From positions 1-13,413 of the forward strand of contig DATDGR010000301.1 in assembly GCA_036521995.1 (NCBI GenBank): DNA of 13,413 nt, written 5' to 3'. The notes beneath the pieces were generated by a model. The model saw only the letters and a program-made list of their open reading frames with translations. It was not told the origin of the DNA and did not search any database. This document shows, piece by piece, positions 6,956 through 13,413 of this stretch; within the stretch, counting starts at the first letter, position 1; every line of letters starts with the position of its first letter. Both the position numbers and the translations under genes were made by a program. This DNA is from Gp13-AA77 sp036521995 (GTDB lineage Bacteria; Acidobacteriota; Terriglobia; UBA7540).

Positions 6956-7137
6956 GTGGAAACGAAGCAGCAGATACTGAAGGCAATTGAGGACCTCCCC
7001 GATGATGAGGCGTTGAAGATGCCTTGGATCGGTTCTACCTACTGTATAAGGTCGAGAAAGGTCTTCAGCAGGCTGATCGCGGTGAGCTCATCAGCCAGGA
7101 AGAGGTCCGCGAGCGCATGGCGAAGTGGCTCAAGTAA
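6956..7137 (+). pseudogene. antitoxin of a RelE/ParE-type pair, frameshifted
   Basis: A GTG at 6956 with AGGAG 8 bases upstream begins METKQQILKAIEDLPDDEA. The continuing family-like sequence VEDALDRFYLLYKVEKGLQQ followed by ADRGELISQEEVRERMAKWLK lies in another frame and ends with TAA at 7135-7137. Restoring one G near 7011-7013 (gcg-gtt) joins the two into a normal 60-residue antitoxin. As written, the start frame runs on into an unrelated 185-codon reading. The gene starts 20 bases after mqnA, and its end overlaps the toxin start by 13 bases, as in working toxin-antitoxin pairs. The indel may be real decay or a base-calling error. Confidence 0.8.
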
Positions 7138-7427
7138 GCTGGACGCCGCAGGCGGCGGATCTCGAGGCGATCTGTCTGTTTATTGCCCGGGATGCCGCGC
7201 AAGCGGCGGCAATATCTGCGGACCGGGTACTCCGGGCCACAGATCGACTGGCGAGCCACCCACGCTTGGGAAGAGTTGTTCCGGAATTGGGAATGGCGAA
7301 CCTTTGAGAAGTGATTGTCGGCAGCTATCGCGTTATCTATCGAATTCGACGGGATCAGGTGCAGATCCTGACAGTTCACCACGGTGCTCGACTGCTCGAC
7401 ATTACAAAGCTGGGGTCAGGTGGTTAA
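7125..7427 (+). pseudogene. RelE/ParE-type toxin interrupted by an in-frame TGA
   Basis: A GTG at 7125 begins MAQVSWTPQAADLEAICLFI, then a helix and HPRLGRVVPELGMANL, all typical of RelE/ParE toxins. TGA follows at 7305-7307, and the same frame continues EVIVGSYRVIYRIRRDQ then VQILTVHHGARLLDI to a TAA at 7425-7427. Toxins of this family have Arg-Glu at the break (REVIVGSYR), so a single C-to-T change turning CGA into TGA explains it. Repaired length would be 100 residues, normal for the family. Truncation removes the C-terminal strands that usually carry the active or target-binding residues, so the 60-residue product should be inactive. Confidence 0.82.
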
Positions 7428-7670
7428 ATGGCCCTCGAAGAACGCGTCACGAGAATCGAAGAACAGATGCTGGTCCAATCCGAACTGACGGTTCGGTTCG
7501 AGCGCCGGGTTGAGCAGTTCATGGAGCGGACGGAGCAATTCATCGAAAATATGGGACGATGGATCGAGTCCGCCGAGAGGCGCATGGCCCGCTTGGAAGT
7601 CCTCTCCACGGCGGTGCTAGAGCGCATCGAGCGCTTCATCCAGGGCCAGGAGCGCAACGGCCATGCGTAA
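7428..7670 (+). CDS. small coiled-coil protein of unknown function
   Basis: 80-residue, highly charged protein made almost entirely of helix with heptad-like spacing, for example RVTRIEEQM, RFERRVEQFMERTEQFIEN, RRMARLEVL and AVLERIERFIQ. There is no signal peptide, cysteine or membrane segment, so it is likely a soluble cytoplasmic oligomer. Its ATG directly follows the TAA of the toxin remnant (taaATG), with AGGTGG four bases upstream as the ribosome binding site; mqnC begins 75 bases later. No function is recognised. Proteins of this kind may be structural or may have travelled with the toxin-antitoxin cassette; the sequence does not show which. Confidence 0.68.
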   Translation: MALEERVTRIEEQMLVQSELTVRFERRVEQFMERTEQFIENMGRWIESAERRMARLEVLSTAVLERIERFIQGQERNGHA

Positions 7671-7745
7671 CATGCGGTTACATCGTCCTCGATGGATAGG
7701 AATTTGGATTGCGTGCTGTGACCGAAAGCAACGGGTGCTAGAACG

Positions 7746-8783
7746 ATGAGCTTGACCCCTTCCCAAGCCCTCGACATGCTTCACTCCGATGACCTGATCG
7801 GGCTCGGCATGGAAGCGGACGCCGTGCGCGAGCGGCTGCATCCGGGCGGTGTGATCACCTATCAGATCGATCGCAACATCAACTATACCAACATCTGCAC
7901 GGAGTACTGCTCCTTCTGCGCCTTCTACCGGCCGGTGGGGTCGGCCGAGGGTTACCTGCAACCGTTTGAGTCGATCTGCCAGAAGATTGACGAGACCCTG
8001 GCACTCGGCGGTACCGGGATTCTGATGCAAGGCGGGTTGCATCCGCACCTGAAGATCGATTACTACGAAAACTTGCTTGCGAGCCTTAGACAGCGCTATC
8101 CCCGGTTGCACCTCCACTGCCTCTCGGCCCCGGAGGTTCTGAATATCGCCGAAATCTCGGCCTTGAGCCTGCACGACACGCTGGCCCGGCTGCGGGATGC
8201 CGGGCTCGATTCGATCCCCGGCGCCGGTGCTGAGATTCTGGACGATGAGGTGCGATTCCGGATCGCGCGGCTGAAGTGCAGCACCGAGGAGTGGCTGCGT
8301 GTGCATCGCGAGGCGCACCAGCTTGGACTACGGACCACGGCCACCATGATGTTCGGCTGCGGCGAGAAGCTGGAGCATCGGGCCAACCATTTCGAGCATA
8401 TCCGGCGGCTGCAGGAGGAGACCGGAGGCTTTACCTCCTTTATTCCCTGGTTCTTCCAGCGCGAGCACACCTCGCTCGGGCGCTTCGTCAAGCAGGAGGC
8501 TACCGCGCTAGACTACCTCAAGACCCTGGCGGTGGCCCGGCTCTATCTGGACAATATTCTCAACGTCCAAGCGAGCTGGCTCACGCCCGGACACAAGATG
8601 TGCCAGATCGCTCTGCGTTTCGGCGCCAATGATGTGGGCAGTATCCTGATCGAGGAGAACGTGGTCTACGCGGCGGGCTGCCGGAACAAATCGAGCGAGG
8701 ACGCCTTGCGGCGTCTGATCTCGGATGCCGGCTTCCGCCCTATCAAGCGCGACACCCTTTATCGAACCTACTTCCTGAACTGA
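7746..8783 (+). CDS. mqnC: cyclic dehypoxanthinyl futalosine synthase, radical SAM
   Basis: MqnC is a radical S-adenosylmethionine enzyme that cyclises dehypoxanthinyl futalosine in the futalosine route to menaquinone. The 345-residue protein has the CxxxCxxC cluster motif CTEYCSFCAF with Cys51, Cys55 and Cys58, preceded by the MqnC-typical DRNINYTNI. Further family segments are GGTGILMQGGLHP (about 88-100), SIPGAGAEILDD, TATMMFGCGE, QASWLTPG and FGANDVGSILIEENVV. The NINYTN context and the IEENVVYAAG ending separate it from the related MqnE. Length is normal. The ribosome binding site is weak (GGGTGCTAG region). It is the last gene of the mqnA operon and converges on the zinc-ribbon protein gene with a 57-base gap. 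Confidence 0.94.
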   Translation: MSLTPSQALDMLHSDDLIGLGMEADAVRERLHPGGVITYQIDRNINYTNICTEYCSFCAFYRPVGSAEGYLQPFESICQKIDETLALGGTGILMQGGLHPHLKIDYYENLLASLRQRYPRLHLHCLSAPEVLNIAEISALSLHDTLARLRDAGLDSIPGAGAEILDDEVRFRIARLKCSTEEWLRVHREAHQLGLRTTATMMFGCGEKLEHRANHFEHIRRLQEETGGFTSFIPWFFQREHTSLGRFVKQEATALDYLKTLAVARLYLDNILNVQASWLTPGHKMCQIALRFGANDVGSILIEENVVYAAGCRNKSSEDALRRLISDAGFRPIKRDTLYRTYFLN

Positions 8784-8840
8784 CCCTGCAGGCTCGTATT
8801 CTGCGATGATGGCCAATCCATGGCGGCCGACCCCGGGGGC

Positions 8841-9494
8841 TCACTTGGGCAGGTAGTTGCGGAAGACATCGAGGACCAGGGTGGCGAGCGCATTCTGGAC
8901 CAAGACACCGCTGACCAGCACCAGTACGAACGGCTGGATTCGGTTTTCGACCAAGGGGCAGACAGCCTCGGGCTGACGGCGGCGAGCCAGGTACCAGGGA
9001 AAGAAAAGGATCCAGACCAGCAGCGATCCCAGGCTCCAGCGAAGTGGCCGGGGGATGCCCTTTTGCCGGGCGTCAACCGAAACCCAGGCCGAACTCACGA
9101 CCTGGAGCGCAATCACCACAAAGCCGCCCTTGACCAGGCCAAAGGCCGCGACGGCGAGGTTGCCGACCACGCCTCCCACCAGGAAGACGATCAGAAAAAT
9201 ACTCCACGAGAATCGAGCCGTCGGCCGCACGCGGGCAGGTTCCGAAACGGGCTTCGGCAGCGCCACCGGCGCCAGCGCGGCCGCAATCTGGCTTGGATCG
9301 ATGGCTTGGCGGCAAGCAGCACAGATCCGGACGTCCGGTCCCAGCATCTGGCCGCAATGCGGGCAAGGGAAGGGTTCGGCGGGGAGCTTCGGTTCCACCC
9401 CGTTATTCGCCTGGATAGGGGATTCTGGGATCTTGGCAGCCTGATGGGCGTCTGCTTGAGTGTCGTCCTTCATGAAGTCGGTGGCCGCGGCCAC
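8841..9494 (-). CDS. zinc-ribbon, four-helix membrane protein
   Basis: 217-residue protein of unknown function. After a polar N-terminus it has a double CxxC zinc-ribbon knuckle (CPHC at 44-47, CAAC at 58-61), a Pro/Ala linker, and then four hydrophobic segments at about 98-118, 122-139, 152-170 and 188-208. The loop FPWYLARRRQPEAVCPLVE (about 165-183) is conserved-looking. The metal-binding end probably faces the cytoplasm. The GTG at 9494 lies one base after the stop of the PIG-L gene, so the two form an operon. An ATG eight codons in (9473) is an equally possible start, and neither has a clear ribosome binding site. Confidence 0.75.
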   Translation of the reverse strand: MAAATDFMKDDTQADAHQAAKIPESPIQANNGVEPKLPAEPFPCPHCGQMLGPDVRICAACRQAIDPSQIAAALAPVALPKPVSEPARVRPTARFSWSIFLIVFLVGGVVGNLAVAAFGLVKGGFVVIALQVVSSAWVSVDARQKGIPRPLRWSLGSLLVWILFFPWYLARRRQPEAVCPLVENRIQPFVLVLVSGVLVQNALATLVLDVFRNYLPK

Positions 9495-9495
9495 G

Positions 9496-11556
9496 CTAAG
9501 GCGTAGCAGGGCTTTGAGGTTCCTTCAGGTTCCAGCCCTCGTGACCATCCCAGTCTAGCACTTCCCGGTAGCGCATTTCGCGGGGAAGCTGGTCGAGGTC
9601 ATGCAGGTTCCCCTCGGCGCGGTTTCCGCCCTGAGACTGGTAGTACCATCCGGCTTCCTGGGCCAGCGCCGCGGCCTCACCGGAGACGTGGAACACGCGA
9701 TCTTCATATCGATAAGGAGTGGCAGGATGCTCCTTGGGATTATAAACGCGGTCGACCAGCAGCTTCAGGCGAGCCGGCAGAGTTCCCTGGCGCGCCAGTT
9801 CCTGAAGCGCCTTGACCACAAAATAGTTGTTCACGATATGGTCGATGTGCCCTTCCTGAGGCGGGTGCGCGGTGACGATGACTTCAGGACTGAAACGCCG
9901 GATGAGGCCGGCCGCGGCCTCCACGACCGAATCGCGGGCGTATGGCAAGTTGGGCACCACCAGCGATCGATAGGGTGAGTGGTCACTCGCGAGAAGAGTC
10001 GCCAGGTAGGGGTCGGCCGCGCTCGGGTGGTGATACCAGATCTCGCCGGAGCCGCCGTCCGGTAGTCCAAGGAAAAGAATGTCGGCGGCCGGAACTCCCA
10101 GATGGCCCAGTACGGCACGAGTTTCCTGCATCCGGACTTCGCCGAAATTCAGCGCCTCCGCCGGGCCGCAGGACTGTTCGTAGTAACGATCGCAGGAGCC
10201 GGCATCGCCGCTCGTGAAGTAGAGGAAGTGGATCGGCACGTGATTCTCGACTGCCGCCCGAATCATGCCGTCCCAGCTACCCTCGTCATCCTCGTGCGCG
10301 CAGAAGATCATGAGGGAATGGGGCAGGGAATTCACGGCAACTTCGAGACTGTTGGCCGCCAGAAGCTGATTCACCTCCCCGATCAGCCGCACCTCCGCCC
10401 GGTAGAGACCAGGGTCCTGCGGAAGTTGGAAGCTGGCGGCCTTGACGGCCGGAGCGCCGCCGGGGCTAAGATCAAGATGCTGGGGCAACGTCTGGTTGGT
10501 GAGCTCGCGGCCATCGGCTGTCGCCAGGCGCGCTTGTACGGTCACGCCGCGCCAGGGATCCGGGCTCGAGTCGGTCAGGCGGAAACTCAGGGTCGCGGTG
10601 GCTCCAGGCGTAAACAGAGTATGCTCGTGATCGAAGACGATGGCGGCTGAATCCTGGCCGGCAGCGTAAAAATGCCGGTAGCTTTTTACGTTCACTGAAG
10701 CGAGGTCGGGATACGTGTACTGGCCGGGATAAGGCCTCGGGGCGTCCGTTCCCGGCGGGTTGATGAAGACCAGCCGGCTGAAAGCGATGTCCAGCGCCTG
10801 CTTGCGATCGTGGTCCCACACCACCACACCATACTGATGCAGGGTAGGCTTCGGCACCTGGGGAGCGATCGCCACTTGGTCGCCACGCACGGTTCGCGCC
10901 GCCGCTTGGCCCGGAAGGTCAAGCGAAGCGGCGAGCGGAACGATGCTGGCCTTAGCCTGATCGGCCGGACCCGCGATCCAGGGCCAGTAACGGTCGGAGA
11001 ACTCCACTCGCAGTCCGCGAAGCGGCTTGCCAGTGAGATTGACGAGGTCTACCGAAGCTTGGACGGCATCGCCCGACGTGTAAAAGGTCTTGTCCAGCCG
11101 GATGCGGTCGATGCGCACCAGCTTACGGTGAACGGAGAACGACGCCACGTCGATTTCGCCGTGCAGCACGCTGCCGGACGCGGGATCGACAGCAGCGAGG
11201 TCAACATCGTATCGGCCTGTTGGGGCACTTGCGGGAATCTTCCAGAGGGTCACAGAGTCGCGGGGGGGCTCGGATGCCGTGAAGAGTACGGTTCGCGCCG
11301 CTTCGGCCGGCATATCCCCTTGCCCCGGCTCGCCGGCGTTTTCATAGCGCACAATCCCGACCAGCTTGACCGGGGTCTTCTCGGCCTGGGGTGAGCCGCT
11401 GATCCGGACCTTCACCTCGCTGCCGGCGTCGTAGGTGATCTGATCGGTGACCGCCTGGAAGTTGGTTGCTGGCGTGGTCTGGCTGCTCGCCACGGCCGTC
11501 CCGAGCATCAGCACCCAGAGGATGACTCCTGCGCCCAACCTGCGATTGATCCCCAT
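9496..11556 (-). CDS. exported PIG-L family deacetylase with N-terminal beta-sandwich domains
   Basis: Predicted zinc-dependent deacetylase of the PIG-L/LmbE family, whose members remove N-acetyl groups from sugars and related conjugates. The chosen ATG at 11556 has GGAG five bases upstream and gives 686 residues starting with a signal peptide (MGINRR, a hydrophobic stretch, then AVASSQ), so the protein acts outside the cytoplasm. Residues about 30-405 look like two or more Ig-like beta-sandwiches. The PIG-L domain (about 412-620) has AHEDDE at 420-425 (MshB numbering predicts His421 and Asp424 as zinc ligands and Asp423 as base) and GHIDH with His570/His573. The usual proline of the AHPDDE motif is Glu422 here. 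The frame extends 20 codons further upstream to 11616, but those residues do not look like a signal peptide. The substrate is unknown. Confidence 0.88.
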   Translation of the reverse strand: MGINRRLGAGVILWVLMLGTAVASSQTTPATNFQAVTDQITYDAGSEVKVRISGSPQAEKTPVKLVGIVRYENAGEPGQGDMPAEAARTVLFTASEPPRDSVTLWKIPASAPTGRYDVDLAAVDPASGSVLHGEIDVASFSVHRKLVRIDRIRLDKTFYTSGDAVQASVDLVNLTGKPLRGLRVEFSDRYWPWIAGPADQAKASIVPLAASLDLPGQAAARTVRGDQVAIAPQVPKPTLHQYGVVVWDHDRKQALDIAFSRLVFINPPGTDAPRPYPGQYTYPDLASVNVKSYRHFYAAGQDSAAIVFDHEHTLFTPGATATLSFRLTDSSPDPWRGVTVQARLATADGRELTNQTLPQHLDLSPGGAPAVKAASFQLPQDPGLYRAEVRLIGEVNQLLAANSLEVAVNSLPHSLMIFCAHEDDEGSWDGMIRAAVENHVPIHFLYFTSGDAGSCDRYYEQSCGPAEALNFGEVRMQETRAVLGHLGVPAADILFLGLPDGGSGEIWYHHPSAADPYLATLLASDHSPYRSLVVPNLPYARDSVVEAAAGLIRRFSPEVIVTAHPPQEGHIDHIVNNYFVVKALQELARQGTLPARLKLLVDRVYNPKEHPATPYRYEDRVFHVSGEAAALAQEAGWYYQSQGGNRAEGNLHDLDQLPREMRYREVLDWDGHEGWNLKEPQSPATP

Positions 11557-11706
11557 GAGGTCTCCGCGCGGGAGCATATCAGAGCCCGCCGTTAGGCGTC
11601 CAGCTTGCCGGTCCACCGCGAAGGCCTGCTAGCCCAATCTCAAGGCGACCAACTGCTGCCTGAAGGTTGCGAAAGAACCGCTGCGGCTCGTCTCGTCCAG
11701 ATCCGC

Positions 11707-11751
11707 TTGACTCGATCCTACGGTGGCGGTATTGTCGCCAGCGGCGATACA
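11707..11751 (+). promoter_or_regulatory. probable promoter with overlapping inverted repeat
   Basis: TTGACT (11707-11712), a 17-base spacer and TATTGT (11730-11735) form a fair sigma-70-type promoter. The -10 is part of an imperfect palindrome TATTGTCGCC-AGC-GGCGATACA (11730-11751), which could be an operator or a hairpin at the 5' end of the mRNA. Transcription would start near 11742, upstream of the four-helix membrane protein gene. Confidence 0.5.
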
Positions 11752-11778
11752 AGAGACATGCGAAAGGGGGCGGCAAAG

Positions 11779-12258
11779 ATGAAGATTTTCGGCAAGAGCT
11801 TATCCGACTACCTGAGCTTCGAGAAGGGATTCCTGATCCTGATCCTGGCGGTTGGGCTCGGGAGGCTCGTACTATCTCTCCTCGGCGTGCCCAACTCGAC
11901 GGTGAAATTCCTAAGTCTAACGGTAGTCTTTCTTCTCGGGATGCTCTACTACTCGGTGAGGGTTTACACGACCGGCTTTGGCGGCTACATGCAACTGCTG
12001 CCCGTGATCGCTCTGCAGGTCATTCTCGGCAACTGCATCATCATCGCAGGAATCATGCTGGCGATTGTGTCCGGCAAGGATAACATCTTCAGCGCCCCGG
12101 AATTCTCCGGCGGAGCCGACGGCAAGACCTGGGGTCATGTTGGGGGCCACTTTCTCGCGATGATTGTGGCGCCGCTTGTCCTCTGGCTGGTCGGTTCCCT
12201 CATCATGTTCGCCACTAAGAAGGTTACGGGCGGCAAGGAGCAGCCACTGGCGCCGTGA
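11779..12258 (+). CDS. small four-helix membrane protein, unknown function
   Basis: 159-residue integral membrane protein with four hydrophobic segments at about 17-36, 42-62, 70-98 and 122-145. A loop rich in glycine and acidic residues (about 99-121, with FSGGADGKTWGHVGGH) lies between the third and fourth segments, and the tail is basic. No known family or active-site motif was recognised. Start choice: the ATG at 11779 has AAAGGGGG eight bases upstream; the in-frame ATG at 11758 is possible; the frame is open to 11605, but the promoter at 11707-11735 would exclude those earlier starts. It is divergent from the PIG-L gene and monocistronic. Confidence 0.72.
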   Translation: MKIFGKSLSDYLSFEKGFLILILAVGLGRLVLSLLGVPNSTVKFLSLTVVFLLGMLYYSVRVYTTGFGGYMQLLPVIALQVILGNCIIIAGIMLAIVSGKDNIFSAPEFSGGADGKTWGHVGGHFLAMIVAPLVLWLVGSLIMFATKKVTGGKEQPLAP

Positions 12259-12573
12259 AGTATTCGAGCGCAGACCCGTTAGCAAACCCGGGATCGCGCA
12301 GATGCCGTTCTCCGCCAGCCCAGAATAGTCCTTCTCATGCTGTCCCACACACCATAACGCCAGCAAGTCACGCGTGTCATCTCGCACCGGGTGGCGCCTA
12401 CGTCGTTCTTTGATGTAGGCGTCCTGAACAGCCGTCGGTTGGAGCTCTTCGAAGGCTGAGCCGCGCCACAAGCTGATCACGGCATGCCAGGAGAAGGGAA
12501 GTCCCTGGCGCTCGGATCCTAGCCGGGCAGGCGACGATCACAATAAAGGCAGGCGCACCGCAACGCACGCCGT
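12259..12573. other. 315-bp intergenic stretch between convergent genes
   Basis: No convincing gene is seen. A minus-strand frame is open across part of it (from a GTG at 12480) but has no ribosome binding site or recognisable protein and continues antisense through the four-helix gene. The main structure is the hairpin at 12395-12421. Confidence 0.5.
12395..12421. terminator. hairpin between convergent genes
   Basis: CGCCTACGTC (12395-12404) pairs with GATGTAGGCG (12412-12421) in a 10-bp stem with one G-T pair and the loop GTTCTTT. Lying between two convergent genes, it may act as a bidirectional terminator, though no T tract follows on either strand. Confidence 0.35.
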
Positions 12574-13284
12574 TCAGGATTTGGTGCGGGATTGCATGGC
12601 CATGGCCACCAGTGCGCCAATGAAAATCGCCGGGAAAAGTTGGCCAACGATGGCCTCCGACATGGTGAGCGAGCGCGCGAAAGGGTGCAAAGGCTTAATG
12701 TCGCTCCCGATGGTGGTCAGGGTGCAAAAACTGAAATAAATCAGCTTCGAGGTGAGTTGGTCGATATCCGCCGGCGGCGTAACAAACTGGAAAGAGCCCG
12801 GGCGTAGTTGCTCAAGGAGTTGAAAAGCGGAAGCCCAGGCCATGCCAAGAAGAAGATATGCGCAGACGCCGCCTTGGATGCGGCTCCAGGTCACCGGGCC
12901 ACCGCGAAACATCACGAGCAGGACGATGCGGAAATAAATCAGCATCGTGACCGTGACCAGGAGGCTGCCCAACTGATGGAGAAAGGGTGTTGGGTGGGCG
13001 CGCCCCGCCCCCAACACCGCCCCAGTGACGAGGAGGAAGGCGAGCACGAAAGCGGGGCGGATGCGGCTCTGGCTGACGGCCAGGGCGCCCAAAGCCATCA
13101 ACGTCCCCGTTATCGCATAAGAGAAAACGCGGCCCGTAAAACCGGCTTCACGGAGGGGTACAATCACAAAGAGGAGAACGGCCAAGGAGATCGTTATGAG
13201 AGTAAGTCCGAGGCTGCCGGAGGAGAACTCGCTCAGCCGTGCGCGGAAAACAGCCTGAAGGGATTGACGTGACGTGTTGTTCAT
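12574..13284 (-). CDS. six-helix ion-channel-like membrane protein with non-standard filter
   Basis: 236-residue membrane protein with six hydrophobic segments at about 27-43, 52-70, 78-94, 103-126, 138-158 and 208-231, and a re-entrant pore-like stretch IYFSFCTLTTIGSDIKPLHP (182-201). Pore and last helix match the Ion_trans_2 layout of bacterial potassium channels. In those the filter reads TTVGYGD; here it is TTIGSD (190-195), one residue short and without Tyr-Gly. The fourth segment lacks regular voltage-sensing arginines. No cytoplasmic RCK or cyclic-nucleotide domain follows. The ATG at 13284 is preferred over an in-frame start at 13326, because the latter adds 14 residues out of character for the family. 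The gene appears monocistronic. Confidence 0.78.
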   Translation of the reverse strand: MNNTSRQSLQAVFRARLSEFSSGSLGLTLITISLAVLLFVIVPLREAGFTGRVFSYAITGTLMALGALAVSQSRIRPAFVLAFLLVTGAVLGAGRAHPTPFLHQLGSLLVTVTMLIYFRIVLLVMFRGGPVTWSRIQGGVCAYLLLGMAWASAFQLLEQLRPGSFQFVTPPADIDQLTSKLIYFSFCTLTTIGSDIKPLHPFARSLTMSEAIVGQLFPAIFIGALVAMAMQSRTKS

Positions 13285-13289
13285 AACGA

Positions 13290-13297
13290 ATACTATC
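13290..13297 (-). promoter_or_regulatory. possible -10 element close to the channel gene start
   Basis: On the minus strand GATAGT (13297-13292) or TAGTAT (13295-13290) lies seven or five bases before the ATG at 13284, with no ribosome binding site between. No clear -35 is seen. The position mimics the MEDS and mqnA arrangements. Confidence 0.3.
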
Positions 13298-13413
13298 GCA
13301 GCTTCTGGAGGCCTTCCGCTCCGCACCCTTTCGTCGCGCCGAGGTGGAACCTAAGACCCGAGCAAATTCTCTGAACGGGAGCCGCCTTGCCGCTTAATTA
13401 TCGCGCACGGCTC

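Noticed and set aside
6956..7513. 185-codon plus-strand reading frame taken as one intact gene
   Set aside because: After about 20 residues it leaves the antitoxin frame and becomes a low-quality Ser/Gly/Arg-rich shadow overlapping the toxin remnant and the coiled-coil gene.
8820..9506. 228-codon plus-strand frame antisense to the zinc-ribbon protein
   Set aside because: The composition is an Asp/Arg/Gln/His-rich shadow, while the minus strand encodes CxxC pairs and four membrane helices in operon with the PIG-L gene.
10102..10650. 182-codon plus-strand frame inside the PIG-L gene
   Set aside because: Antisense shadow of a long gene that has a signal peptide and catalytic motifs.
11917..12480. 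187-codon minus-strand frame antisense to the four-helix membrane protein
   Set aside because: No recognisable protein and no ribosome binding site; it mostly mirrors the transmembrane gene, which has clear hydrophobic segments in the other strand.

Overview
The window looks like chromosomal DNA from a GC-rich bacterium, most likely an Acidobacteriota (Terriglobia-type) member. That placement is an inference from the gene content: two futalosine-pathway menaquinone genes, an adjacent DUF2844/DUF3443 pair, a large exported PIG-L deacetylase and a zinc-ribbon membrane protein. No rRNA, tRNA, CRISPR array or intact mobile element was seen.

Left part (1-5285, plus strand). A short AT-rich edge carries an 18-bp direct repeat. 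It is followed by a family-2 polyphosphate kinase (224-1114), then a separately promoted exported kelch-type copper radical oxidase (1325-2893) with all the metal and cofactor residues of galactose/glyoxal oxidases. After a likely terminator comes a translationally coupled pair: a small exported DUF2844 protein (3061-3504) and a lipoprotein (3501-5285) with two Ig-like repeats and a DUF3443 domain. The DUF3443 domain has two DTGS motifs arranged as in pepsin-like aspartic proteases.

Middle (5286-8783). A minus-strand gene encodes a stand-alone MEDS sensory domain (5312-5884). It has a near-consensus sigma-70-type promoter placed so that its mRNA would be leaderless. Divergent from it runs a menaquinone operon: mqnA (6093-6935), a decayed antitoxin/toxin pair (frameshift in the antitoxin, in-frame TGA in the toxin, 6956-7427), a small coiled-coil protein (7428-7670) and mqnC (7746-8783). 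MqnA and MqnC catalyse the first committed step and a later radical-SAM step of the futalosine route to menaquinone.

Right part (8784-13413). On the minus strand, an exported Ig-like/PIG-L deacetylase (11556-9496) and a zinc-ribbon four-helix membrane protein (9494-8841) form a two-gene operon converging on mqnC. Divergent from it is a small four-helix membrane protein of unknown function (11779-12258). After a 315-bp gap with a hairpin there is a minus-strand six-helix ion-channel-like protein (13284-12574) whose selectivity filter lacks the normal GYG.

The strongest leads for something undescribed are the DUF2844/DUF3443 pair with its apparent pepsin-like active site, the leaderless-promoter architecture of several genes, the altered channel filter and the toxin-antitoxin remnant inside the menaquinone operon.
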